Under the pieces are notes generated by a model. It was given only the letters and a program-made list of their open reading frames with translations. It searched no databases and was not told where the DNA came from. A stretch of DNA of 64,000 bases from Nocardia sp. (GTDB lineage Bacteria > Actinomycetota > Actinomycetes > Mycobacteriales > Mycobacteriaceae): the NCBI RefSeq assembly GCF_025465275.1, contig NZ_JAODNK010000120.1:1-64000 (forward strand). Direction: 5' to 3'. Shown piece after piece: positions 32,598 to 39,826 of this stretch; position 1 is the first letter of the stretch, and each line of letters begins with the position of its first letter. Made by a program: the position numbers and the translations under genes.

Positions 32598-33884
32598 TCA
32601 GCCGCGGCGGCAGCGGGCGATGAGGCCGAGACAGCCTGCGGCGGCGATCGCGAGAATGGTGAACATGGCGGGGTACCCGACACCGGTGCCGTCGTGCAGC
32701 ATGGCCATGACCGCCGGGAAACCGAAGCCGAGGTAGCTGACTGCATAGAAGACGGCGGTCAGGCCGGCGAGGTCGTCGGGGCGGGACATGCGCTCGATCT
32801 CCAGTAGTCCGGCGACGAGGCCGATACCGAAGCCCAGACCGAGGATGATCGCGGTGGCGATGGTCAGCCACAGCGTCAGTGCACCGGAAGTCACTGCGGC
32901 CAGCGCCATTCCGGCGATGATCAGGGCGAGTGCCAGCACCGGAAGCCGAATCGTGCCGGGCCGGTCCAGTTTGCGTGCCACCGATTGGATGGCGAAGCCG
33001 CAGCCGAGGGTGATGACGGTGATCAGCGCCGAGAAGGCGATGGGTGCGCCGTGCACCTTGGGCATCATGAGGGTCGGCATGATGGCGTACGCCGTTGCGG
33101 AACAGGCGAACAGCCACAGCGCGATCGGCAGGGCCACCAGCCGGAAGCGCCGGTGCGCGCCGACCGGAACCTTCAGATCGTCGATGAGTCGGGCCGTAGT
33201 CTGCTGCGGCACAGTCGTTTCCGGTGCGCGGGCCAGCCATACCGCGGCGGCCAGGCAGAGGCCGGCATTGATCAGATACGGCAGGGTGTCGGGCCAAGGC
33301 CCCCACTGGGCGAGCACACCGGCGACACCCGCTCCCACACCGAATCCACCGGTGAGGCTCATGGCGGAGCGCCGTGCGCCGGTGCCGGAGGCGGTTTCGG
33401 GTGCGAACGGCGGCTGCGAGAGCTCCTTGAGCCAGCTGCTGCCGACCGCCATGGCCAGCCCGAGCGCGACGCCGCACAGCACGCGCCCGGCGGAAAGCAT
33501 TGGTACAGAAGATGATCCGAATGCCAGCAGCAGTGATCCGGCCGCAGCGATCAGCGGCGCCGGGCGCATGAGCAGCCGTCGCCCGAAGCGATCCGACAGC
33601 GGACCGCCGATCAGCAGCGCGGGCACGATCCCCAGCACATACTCGAACAGCAGCAGGTCGACGGTGGTGACCGGCAACCCGTCTCGCTTGTACATGACCA
33701 GCAGCGGCGTGAATTCGTTTCCGCCCCAGGCAATCGCGAAGATCGTGCCGGCCACGCTCAACCACGCGCGACTCGACGACAGCGGTCCGGCGGCGGCTCG
33801 ACCGGAGTCAGCGCCTGAGTAGTGTGCGGAAGATGGTGCGGCGGCATCGGTCAGGTCGACAGCAGAGGTCGAGGTTGCCGTCAC
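32598..33884 (-). CDS. MFS transporter
   Basis: The 428-residue protein has about 12 membrane segments after a 38-residue Ala/Ser-rich cytoplasmic tail. The MFS loop motif is GGPLSDRFGRRLLM between segments 2 and 3, and LKELSQPPF precedes the third pair. It starts at GTG 33884, which overlaps the stop of the small upstream ORF. With the GntR gene above it forms a compact leftward operon, so export or uptake of the GntR ligand is likely. Drug or metabolite efflux is the default guess, and no residue pattern fixes the substrate. Confidence 0.85.
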   Translation of the reverse strand: MTATSTSAVDLTDAAAPSSAHYSGADSGRAAAGPLSSSRAWLSVAGTIFAIAWGGNEFTPLLVMYKRDGLPVTTVDLLLFEYVLGIVPALLIGGPLSDRFGRRLLMRPAPLIAAAGSLLLAFGSSSVPMLSAGRVLCGVALGLAMAVGSSWLKELSQPPFAPETASGTGARRSAMSLTGGFGVGAGVAGVLAQWGPWPDTLPYLINAGLCLAAAVWLARAPETTVPQQTTARLIDDLKVPVGAHRRFRLVALPIALWLFACSATAYAIMPTLMMPKVHGAPIAFSALITVITLGCGFAIQSVARKLDRPGTIRLPVLALALIIAGMALAAVTSGALTLWLTIATAIILGLGFGIGLVAGLLEIERMSRPDDLAGLTAVFYAVSYLGFGFPAVMAMLHDGTGVGYPAMFTILAIAAAGCLGLIARCRRG

Positions 33885-34049
33885 AGGCCTCTCGACTTCT
33901 GGTCGTGGGCATCCATTGGATGGTTGACGGCGACAGGCGTGATGGCGGCCGCTCGAACGGTGGCGAGGGCGGTGGTGTCGTGCGCCGAAGCGGTTGCGGC
34001 TGAGGCGGTCAGTGCGCCTGTGGAGGTCGAGGTTGCCATCACAGGCCTC
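33865..34049. repeat. 27-bp direct repeat flanking a small ORF
   Basis: Copies at 33865-33891 and 34023-34049 agree at 26 of 27 positions and lie 158 bp apart. Each contains a stop/start junction on the minus strand: TGA of the small ORF with GTG of the MFS gene in the first, TGA of the GntR gene with ATG of the small ORF in the second. The pattern suggests a tandem duplication of the MFS gene head. Confidence 0.85.
33881..34039 (-). CDS. Small ORF, 52 aa, diverged duplicate of MFS N-terminus
   Basis: The frame runs from ATG 34039 to TGA 33881-33883, overlapping the GntR stop at one end and the MFS start at the other. Its first residues MATSTSTGALTASAATASAH resemble the MFS head TATSTSAVDLTDAAAPSSAH, and the start lies in the duplicated 27-bp repeat. 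The remainder (VAVNHPMDAHDQKSRGL) is unrelated. It may serve as a translational relay between gntR and the MFS gene, or have no function. There is no membrane segment. Confidence 0.5.
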   Translation of the reverse strand: MATSTSTGALTASAATASAHDTTALATVRAAAITPVAVNHPMDAHDQKSRGL

Positions 34050-34674
34050 GCAACGTCACGCCGTGCACGGCCATCAGGTGGTCGGCGAGGGCGGTGGCGA
34101 ATCCGGCGGTGTCTCCGGCCTCGATGAGGTCGGCCAGACCCTGGTGCTGGGCAATGATGCGTGCGGTCTCGATCGGGCCGTGCCGCAGCGCGACGCTGTT
34201 CATGCGCCGCTGACGTTCGCGCAGGGAGTCGTAGAAGCCGGCGAGCAGCGGATTGCCGGCGGCCACCACATATTCGCGATGGAAATCGGCATCGATGACC
34301 GCGAACTCGTCGAGGTCTCCGGCGGTGGCCAGTGCCTGCTGGCGCTCGAGGGAGGCCCGCAGCGTGGTCATGAGGCTCGACCGGTCGATTTCTGCCAGCA
34401 TGCGCACCGCGCCCGTCTCCACGACATATCGAGCCTGTGTGACGTCCTCGGCCTCGTGTGAGGGCACGGGCACGATGAGCGCGCCCCGCTTGGGATACAG
34501 CTTCATCCAGCCTTCGGTCTCCAGCCGGAGAAAGGCTTCCCGCACCGGCGTCCGCGAGGTGCCGAGCGTGGTCGCGATCTCGCCCTCGCTGATCAGTTCG
34601 CCCCCGGGAAGTTCCCCGCTCAGGATGCGTTCCTTGACCTCGCGGTAGGCCCGCTCGGCAGATGAATACGTCAT
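34039..34674 (-). CDS. GntR family regulator, FadR/FCD subfamily
   Basis: From ATG 34674 the protein has 211 residues; ATG 34689 is an equally possible start. The winged helix is AYREVKERILSGELPGG, then LISEGEIATTLGTSRTPVRE and LRLETEGWMKLYPKRGALI. The FCD ligand domain follows with metal-type residues D and H in VIDADFHREYVVAAGNPLL and a late HQGLADLIEAGD helix. FCD regulators sense carboxylic acids. It probably controls the MFS gene downstream and the divergent hotdog thioesterase. A good dyad lies between the divergent genes. Confidence 0.9.
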   Translation of the reverse strand: MTYSSAERAYREVKERILSGELPGGELISEGEIATTLGTSRTPVREAFLRLETEGWMKLYPKRGALIVPVPSHEAEDVTQARYVVETGAVRMLAEIDRSSLMTTLRASLERQQALATAGDLDEFAVIDADFHREYVVAAGNPLLAGFYDSLRERQRRMNSVALRHGPIETARIIAQHQGLADLIEAGDTAGFATALADHLMAVHGVTLRGL

Positions 34675-34697
34675 AGACACAAGATGCATCTTAGGAG

Positions 34698-34711
34698 TCC
34701 GACCAGTCGGA
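34698..34711. promoter_or_regulatory. TCCGAC-CA-GTCGGA operator candidate
   Basis: Perfect 6-bp arms lie 24 bases upstream of the GntR start codon, within the 150-bp region shared with the thioesterase gene. FadR-type GntR operators are short dyads of this size. It likely overlaps the gntR promoter. Confidence 0.5.
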
Positions 34712-34842
34712 TTTGCTGAGATGTGGCCGGACTCACGGGGTCGAACAGGTGGCAGGTGCCCGCAGACTTGCGCGACCCGCCCCTTTCGAACGATGATCTG
34801 GCGTGTTGGCATAGCGCCAGTAAGTGAGACAGGGAGGTCCGC

Positions 34843-35307
34843 ATGGCGAACGACGCCACCCCGCCGCTGCATGAAATCGTGAACAGCGCGCTCGAGTTCA
34901 CGGTTCCGATCGCGCACAAGATGGGTGTCCAGGCGACCGAGGTGCGGCCCGGTTACGCCTCCACCAAGGTTCCGGTCGAGGGCAATGGCAATCACTTCGG
35001 CGTCATGTACGCCGGTGTGCTCTTCACCGTCGCCGAGGTGCTGGGCGGGGCGCTCGCGCTCGCCAGCTTCGATACCTCGAAGTACTACCCACTGGTCAAG
35101 GACCTGCACATCTTCTTCCGCAGGCCCGCCGCCACCGATGTGACGGCCGTGGCCACCATGTCGGACGAGGAGATCGCGCGCGTCGCCGAAGAGGCGGACC
35201 TCAAGGGCAAGTCCGACTTCAGCCTGAAGGCCGTCGTCACCGACGCCAATGGTGTGGTCGTCGCGGAAACCGAAGGGCTGTACCAGCTCCGCGCCCACAA
35301 CAAGTAG
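34843..35307 (+). CDS. Hotdog-fold thioesterase (YiiD_C/PaaI-like)
   Basis: The 154-residue protein has the hotdog layout: an N-terminal helix, VEGNGNHFGVMYAGVLFTVAEVLGG with the central helix after NHFG, and sheet strands LVKDLHIFFRRPA and SLKAVVTDANGVVVAETEGL. Members hydrolyse acyl-CoA or act on acyl-ACP. N and H of GNHFG and E of FTVAEV are the likely catalytic surroundings. GGGAGG lies five bases before ATG. It is divergent from gntR and may be controlled with the MFS gene. It ends at a strong terminator. Confidence 0.82.
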   Translation: MANDATPPLHEIVNSALEFTVPIAHKMGVQATEVRPGYASTKVPVEGNGNHFGVMYAGVLFTVAEVLGGALALASFDTSKYYPLVKDLHIFFRRPAATDVTAVATMSDEEIARVAEEADLKGKSDFSLKAVVTDANGVVVAETEGLYQLRAHNK

Positions 35308-35319
35308 GGCGAATACGCC

Positions 35320-35342
35320 GAGGCCCGGGCCGACCGGGCCTC
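35320..35342. terminator. Bidirectional hairpin terminator
   Basis: GAGGCCCGG (35320-35328) and CCGGGCCTC (35334-35342) pair perfectly around a five-base loop in the 44-bp gap between the convergent thioesterase and epoxide hydrolase-like genes. It can serve both. Confidence 0.8.
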
Positions 35343-35351
35343 GTGCGCGGG

Positions 35352-35732
35352 CTATCCGGCCTGGCTGAGTTGCGCGAACTGCGCCATATCGAAGTAGTCG
35401 CGCCAGGCGGTGATCTTGCCGTCGACGATCTCGAAGATTCCCATGACGGGGAGCTCGATGTGCTTGTCGCCGAGGGTGAAACGGTCGGTGCGCTCATTGA
35501 GCACCACATTCCCGAGGGCGGACTGGTGGTGGATGCCGAAGTCGATGCCGCCGAACGCGCCGATGAAGCCGCGCAGGAAATCGAGAATGGCGGCCTTGCC
35601 TAGCAGCGGCTGCATCGGGATGTTGTGGTAGACGGCATCCTCGGCGAAATACTCGGCGATGGATTCCGGTGTGCCGCTGAGCCATTCGGCGCAGAATGCG
35701 GTGACCAGGGCTTCGGGGGACTGAGTCGTCAT
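35352..35732 (-). CDS. Limonene-1,2-epoxide hydrolase-like protein
   Basis: From ATG 35732 the protein has 126 residues and the SnoaL/LEH fold. The limonene epoxide hydrolase catalytic set is visible: Y35 and N37 in VYHNIP, R81 and D83 in ERTDRF, with exactly the Y-N and N-R spacings of the known enzyme, and D112 in WRDYFD. The reaction would be one-step water addition to an epoxide. Mycobacterial relatives may act on lipid or steroid epoxides. The gene stands alone between a terminator and the TnpB remnant. The upstream frame extension lacks a ribosome site and I do not include it. Confidence 0.85.
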   Translation of the reverse strand: MTTQSPEALVTAFCAEWLSGTPESIAEYFAEDAVYHNIPMQPLLGKAAILDFLRGFIGAFGGIDFGIHHQSALGNVVLNERTDRFTLGDKHIELPVMGIFEIVDGKITAWRDYFDMAQFAQLSQAG

Positions 35733-35822
35733 GTGGCGGGCCCTTCGAGTCAGGAGATGCGTAGGGGGAGTGAGCGCATTCCGTCCCAATTTCTGTCGAT
35801 GGTCTCGGCTAGGTTATCGGGC

Positions 35823-36203
35823 GTGGATGAGGTGGTGCGGTACAGCTTTCGCTTGCGGCCGGGCCGCACAGCGGAGGCTGCTCTGCTGACCGAGTGGCAT
35901 CGCTGCGGAATTGTGTGGAACGAGGCTGTCAATCAACAAAAGTTGGGGAACAAACCGACATTCGGCAAGCTCAGCAAGCTCCTCACCGATGCGCGGGCGT
36001 GTTCGAGTTGTTTCGCGAGAGCCAAGCAGCGACTCGAACTCGGGGAACGAACTTTCCGATGTGACAGATGCGGGTTCACCGCAGGTCGGGATCGGAACGC
36101 CGCCAGAGTGATTCTGGCTGTGGCAGAGCGCGGCCACACACGTGTTGAGGATGTCAGACAGTCGGATCACCTCCCTCGGGGGGCAGGTTCGGGTGCGGCC
36201 TGA
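35823..36203 (+). pseudogene. TnpB (IS200/IS605 OrfB), internally deleted
   Basis: The frame joins about 58 residues of a TnpB N-terminus (VVRYSFRLRPG, EWHRCGIVWNEAVNQQKLG, KPTFGKLSKLLTDAR) directly to about 65 residues of its C-terminus. The latter has the zinc finger CSSC ... FRCDRCG and the RuvC-III segment AGRDRNAARVILA. A normal TnpB is around 400 residues, so the RuvC-I and -II core and most of the guide-binding region are lost while the frame stays open. The start shown is GTG 35823. A stem-loop typical of the element right end follows the stop. No TnpA is present. It cannot be an active nuclease. Confidence 0.85.
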
Positions 36204-36211
36204 GCGTGAAA

Positions 36212-36233
36212 TCCCACGTCTTCAGGCGAGGGA
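36212..36233 (+). mobile_element. IS605-type right-end stem-loop
   Basis: TCCCACGTCTTCAGGCGAGGGA forms an imperfect hairpin of the CCC-CG-CTTCA-GCG-GGG sort seen at the right end of IS200/IS605 elements, nine bases after the tnpB remnant stop. In intact elements this end and the tnpB 3-prime region also give rise to the guide (omega) RNA, so the scaffold part may survive. Confidence 0.6.
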
Positions 36234-36387
36234 AGCGCTAATGCCACTCCGAAGTCGGGAACCTGTGCTGCCACACGGTTTCCGGTGGCGAATCGACTGG
36301 CAAGAAGTGTCTCGCTGCGAGACGTGCTGACCAGCTGTTGCTATAGCTCATGTCCGCGTGAATCGGTTGTATTCACTGTTCAGCGCA

Positions 36388-36435
36388 CACAACCATGGCG
36401 AGACAATCGCCATTGATTGTCTCGCCATGGTTGTG
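36388..36435. terminator. 20-bp perfect hairpin
   Basis: CACAACCATGGCGAGACAAT (36388-36407) pairs without mismatch with its reverse complement at 36416-36435 around an eight-base loop. It lies 48 bases downstream of the leftward MDR reductase stop and is the strongest dyad between that gene and the TnpB remnant. A terminator is the plain reading; the length and moderate GC content are unusual, and a mobile-element end is an alternative. Confidence 0.6.
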
Positions 36436-36482
36436 GTGACCTGAACCAGCGCGAAGCGTTGTCGCGCCGACAGGCCCGCCTC

Positions 36483-37499
36483 TTATTCGCTGTGTGACAG
36501 GCGAACCAGCATCTTGCCGGTATTGGCGCCGTTCATCAGAGCGGTGAAGGCATCGAGGGTCTGATCGATGCCGTCCACAACCGTCTCCTCGGTGCGCAGC
36601 GAACCATCGGCGAGCCAGCCGGCCGCCTTGCCGATCCACTCCGGCGCCTGGTGCAGGTGATCGGTGACATTCATGCCGAGCAGATTGATCCGCTTGCCGA
36701 TGGCCAGCACCAGATGGCGCGGTCCGGGCGGCAGCTCGGTGTCGTTGTACACGGAGATGGCCCCGCACAAGGCGATACGGCCGCGCAGGTTCATGGTGGC
36801 CAGGGCGGCGTCGAGGTGATCGCCGCCGACATTGTCGAAGTAGACGTCGATGCCCTCGGGCGCGGCCGCGGCCAGCTGCCCGGCGAGATCGCCCTTGCGG
36901 TAATCGATCGCGATGTCGTAGCCGAATTCCTCGAGCAGCCGAGCGGCCTTCTCCGGCCCACCGGCGGAGCCGATGACCTTGGCCGCGCCCAGTCGCTTGG
37001 CGATCTGCCCGGCAACGGAACCGACCGCGCCTGCCGCGCCCGAAATGAAGACGATATCGCCCTCGCGCACCGGTGCGACCTCGGTGAGCCCGGCGTACGC
37101 GGTCAGACCGGTAGTGCCGAGCACGCCCAGATAGGACTGCGGCGAAGCGATTTCGGTATTCAGCACCTGCGCACCCGCGGCATCGACGAGCGCGTACTCG
37201 CGCCAGCCGTAGAAGTGGCTCACCACCGTGCCGACCGGGACGGTCTCCGCGGCGGAGGCCACCACGGTGCCGACCGCGCCGCCGGTCATGGCTTCACCCA
37301 AACCGAAAGGCGGAATATAGGATTCGACATCGTTCATGCGGCCGCGCATGTACGGATCCACCGACAGCCAGTCATTGCGGACCAGCACCTGACCCGGAGC
37401 GGGCTCGGGCAGCGTCACAGTGGCGAGCTCGAAATCGGAGGGCTTCGGCTCGCCGATCGGGCGGGCGATCAAACGCCATTCGCGGCTGGATACGGTCAT
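36483..37499 (-). CDS. Zinc-independent NADPH reductase, MDR superfamily (CurA-like)
   Basis: The 338-residue protein belongs to the medium-chain reductase branch with leukotriene B4 dehydrogenase and curcumin reductase. It has no structural or catalytic zinc cysteines. The N-terminal domain reads WLSVDPYMRGRM, and the cofactor domain has ISGAAGAVGSVAGQIAKRLG and the YFDNVGGDHLDAAL segment typical of the family. Members reduce alpha,beta-unsaturated ketones and aldehydes with NADPH. AAGGAG precedes the ATG. It follows a DJ-1-like gene and a TetR gene closely, suggesting a reactive-carbonyl defence operon. Confidence 0.92.
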   Translation of the reverse strand: MTVSSREWRLIARPIGEPKPSDFELATVTLPEPAPGQVLVRNDWLSVDPYMRGRMNDVESYIPPFGLGEAMTGGAVGTVVASAAETVPVGTVVSHFYGWREYALVDAAGAQVLNTEIASPQSYLGVLGTTGLTAYAGLTEVAPVREGDIVFISGAAGAVGSVAGQIAKRLGAAKVIGSAGGPEKAARLLEEFGYDIAIDYRKGDLAGQLAAAAPEGIDVYFDNVGGDHLDAALATMNLRGRIALCGAISVYNDTELPPGPRHLVLAIGKRINLLGMNVTDHLHQAPEWIGKAAGWLADGSLRTEETVVDGIDQTLDAFTALMNGANTGKMLVRLSHSE

Positions 37500-37511
37500 T
37501 GCTGTTCTCCT

Positions 37512-38066
37512 TCAGAAGGTTTCACTGGAATGTGCGCCGATTGCGCCGAGGCCGCCGAGAATGGTCTCGGTCGCGCTGCGCAGGAGGTCCGGCCGGTCGG
37601 CCGCGAGCAGTCCGATGGCCGCGGCCAGCACGATCTGCGCGGCATCGGCGGGCTGTGCGACGCCCGCATCGGTGAGCACGCCGGTGAGCAGTTCGCGCAG
37701 ATCATCGGTGAAGCTGCGGCAGATATCACCGCACAGCCGCGCCTGCTCGCCGAGAAGTTCTGCGGCATGCGGAGATTCGGCGAAAACACCGGAGGCCAGG
37801 GTGGCCTTGGCGGTGACAATGCCGAATACCTTGTCCGCGAGTGGAATCGGTGCGGCGACGGCAGCGTGCGCGTCCGTCAGGGCGCGATCGTGCAGTCGTT
37901 CGGCCAGCCGCCGCACGGCATCGTCTTTATTGCGCACGTACTGATAGACCGCCGACCGGGAAACGCCTGTCTCCGCGGCGATATCGTCCATGGTCGTGCG
38001 CCGCGCCCCGTAGCGCAGCAGGCAGCGCAGGGTGGCGTCGAGTACGTCGGCGGTCCGGTCGGGCAC
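37512..38066 (-). CDS. TetR family transcriptional regulator
   Basis: The 184-residue protein starts at GTG 38066, four bases after the DJ-1-like stop, and is followed by the reductase after 12 bases. The helix-turn-helix is RYGARRTTMDDIAAETGVSR then AVYQYVRNKDDAVRRLAERL. The ligand domain is helical and leucine/alanine-rich without distinctive residues. It most likely represses the whole three-gene operon through the 26-bp dyad upstream of the first gene. Confidence 0.9.
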   Translation of the reverse strand: MPDRTADVLDATLRCLLRYGARRTTMDDIAAETGVSRSAVYQYVRNKDDAVRRLAERLHDRALTDAHAAVAAPIPLADKVFGIVTAKATLASGVFAESPHAAELLGEQARLCGDICRSFTDDLRELLTGVLTDAGVAQPADAAQIVLAAAIGLLAADRPDLLRSATETILGGLGAIGAHSSETF

Positions 38067-38070
38067 GGCC

Positions 38071-38763
38071 TCAGAGCGCCTTCAGCAACTCCGCCGCCAG
38101 CGGCGCCGATGAAGCGGGGTTCTGGCCGGTGTACAGATTGCGGTCCACCACCACGTGCGGGGCCCACGGCTCGCCCTCGCTGTAGTCCACGCCGAGCGCG
38201 AGGAGCCGGTCCTGCAGCAACCACTTGGCCTTGTCGGCGAGTCCGGCCTGGGTCTCCTCGGCATTGCTGAAGGCGGCGACCCGGTATCCCGCGAACGGGG
38301 AGTTGCCGTCGGCATCCACCGTGGCCAGCAGAGCGGCCGGGCCGTGGCAGACCACGCCGAGCGGCTTGCCCGAAGCCAGTGCGGCATTGAGCAGCTGCCC
38401 GGAGGCGGCGCTGACGGCGAGATCCTCCATCGGACCGTGGCCGCCCGGGTAGTAGACCGCGTCGTAATCGGCAAGGTCGACCGCGGCGATGTCGACGGGG
38501 TGCGTCAATTCGGTTGCCTTGCGCAGGGTTTCGGCGATCTTCTCAGCACCCTCGGGGCCGCCGTTGGCTCCGGGAGCCAGGCTGCCGCCGTCGACGGTCG
38601 GCGCCACTGCGCCCGGGGTGGCCACCACGATCTCATGCCCGGCGGCCTTGATGGCCTCGTATGGTGCGGCGAACTCTTCGGCCCAGTACCCGGTGGGGTG
38701 CTTGGTGCCGTCGGCCAGCGTCCAGTAGTCGACGCCGGTCATGACGAACAGGACCTTGGCCAT
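38071..38763 (-). CDS. DJ-1/PfpI family protein (Hsp31-like)
   Basis: The 230-residue protein has the DJ-1 nucleophile elbow GVVCHGPAALL (C139, H140) and the conserved acidic residue in GYWAEEFAAPY (E29/E30). Its length and the ADYDAVYYPGGHGPMEDL motif place it with class I Hsp31/HchA-like members, which act as glyoxalase III (methylglyoxal to lactate), protein deglycase or holdase. It heads an operon with a TetR regulator and an enone reductase, consistent with protection from electrophiles. It is divergent from a LysR gene. Confidence 0.92.
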   Translation of the reverse strand: MAKVLFVMTGVDYWTLADGTKHPTGYWAEEFAAPYEAIKAAGHEIVVATPGAVAPTVDGGSLAPGANGGPEGAEKIAETLRKATELTHPVDIAAVDLADYDAVYYPGGHGPMEDLAVSAASGQLLNAALASGKPLGVVCHGPAALLATVDADGNSPFAGYRVAAFSNAEETQAGLADKAKWLLQDRLLALGVDYSEGEPWAPHVVVDRNLYTGQNPASSAPLAAELLKAL

Positions 38764-38788
38764 GATGCTCCTTGTGTCTGTGGATGAA

Positions 38789-38814
38789 CTGACACTGTGT
38801 ATGCAGAATGTCAG
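38789..38814. promoter_or_regulatory. 26-bp dyad upstream of DJ-1 operon
   Basis: CTGACA (38789-38794) and TGTCAG (38809-38814) are perfect outer arms; across the 13 pairs of the dyad 10 match. It lies 26 bases before the DJ-1-like start, where it would cover the promoter, and is a good candidate for the operon TetR protein. Confidence 0.5.
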
Positions 38815-38858
38815 GTTGTCGCAGCACCCACCGTAGGTGCCGAAATATCAGCTGACCA

Positions 38859-38872
38859 ATAGACTCGCCTAT
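38859..38872. promoter_or_regulatory. ATAG-N6-CTAT dyad at LysR start
   Basis: This perfect 4-bp-arm dyad directly abuts ATG 38873. If it is an operator, translation more likely starts at GTG 38900. It lies in the divergent region with the DJ-1 operon, where a LysR protein commonly binds. Confidence 0.3.
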
Positions 38873-38899
38873 ATGAGACATAGACAGGCCGATGGATCT

Positions 38900-39799
38900 G
38901 TGGACTTGACGCAGCTCCGCACGTTTCTGGCCGTCTATAGGGCCGGATCCATTACCGCGGGCGCCGGTCAGGTGGGCCTGTCCCAGCCCACCGTGACAAC
39001 CCAGCTACAGGCGCTCGAACGCCGCCTCGGCCGTCCGCTGTTCGAACGCCTGCCGCGCGGCGTCACCCCGACCGCCGCCGCCCACGATCTCGCGGCCCGG
39101 GTGGCCGGGCCGTTCGACGCCCTCGAAATCGTGGTCGGCGATGCCCCGGCCGAGCACACTCAGGAGCCGCCGGTGCTGCTCGGCGGTCCCGCCGAAATGC
39201 TGGCGGCGCTGACGCTGCCCTCCCTGGCTCCGCTCGTCGCGCAGGGCATCCGATTCACCATCACCACGGGTCTGGCCGATGATCTGCTGGCGGACCTGCG
39301 GCTCGGCAAGCTCGACCTGGTGCTGTCCACCATTCGCCCGCGCGGCCGGACCGTACTCGCGGAACCGCTCGCCGATGAGGAGTTCGTGCTCGTCGCCGCG
39401 CCGCAGGTGGCGGCCGCAGTGGACGTGGCGCGGCTGCGGGTCAACGACCTCGCCGGCATTCCGCTGATCAGCTATGCGCCGGATCTGCCTATCGTGCGCC
39501 GTTATTGGCGGCACGTCTTCGATACCCGGCTGGAAGCCGAAGCCGCCCTTGTCATTCCGGATCTGCGCGCGGTGCTCGCCGCCGTGGTCGCGGGGGCGGG
39601 CGTGAGCGTGCTGCCGCGCTATCTGTGCGCCCGCGAACTCGAGGCGGGCGGGATCGTCACACTGCTGGATCCCGAAGACTCCCCGATCAATACCGTGTAT
39701 CTCGCGCGCCGGGTGGGCGGCCAGTCCCGTCCGCACGTCGATCTGGTCCGCACCCGGCTGCTCGAGGCGGCCGAGGTGTGGCGGACCTGCGTGCACTGA
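38900..39799 (+). CDS. LysR family transcriptional regulator
   Basis: The HTH begins DLTQLRTFLAVYRAGSITAGA and continues GLSQPTVTTQLQALERRLG, so GTG 38900 places it at the very N-terminus as usual; ATG 38873 would add nine residues. Neither has a strong ribosome site. The 299-residue product then has a substrate-binding domain with VLLGGPAEMLAALTL and LADLRLGKLDLVLSTI. It is divergent from the DJ-1/TetR/reductase operon, so that operon may answer to two regulators. No downstream co-directional gene exists. Confidence 0.88.
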   Translation: MDLTQLRTFLAVYRAGSITAGAGQVGLSQPTVTTQLQALERRLGRPLFERLPRGVTPTAAAHDLAARVAGPFDALEIVVGDAPAEHTQEPPVLLGGPAEMLAALTLPSLAPLVAQGIRFTITTGLADDLLADLRLGKLDLVLSTIRPRGRTVLAEPLADEEFVLVAAPQVAAAVDVARLRVNDLAGIPLISYAPDLPIVRRYWRHVFDTRLEAEAALVIPDLRAVLAAVVAGAGVSVLPRYLCARELEAGGIVTLLDPEDSPINTVYLARRVGGQSRPHVDLVRTRLLEAAEVWRTCVH

Positions 39800-39826
39800 C
39801 CGCACACAGGCCCGCCCGCCCCCTCG

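Noticed and set aside
36651..38270. 539-codon plus-strand frame
   Set aside because: Antisense to the MDR reductase, TetR and DJ-1 genes; no recognisable family.
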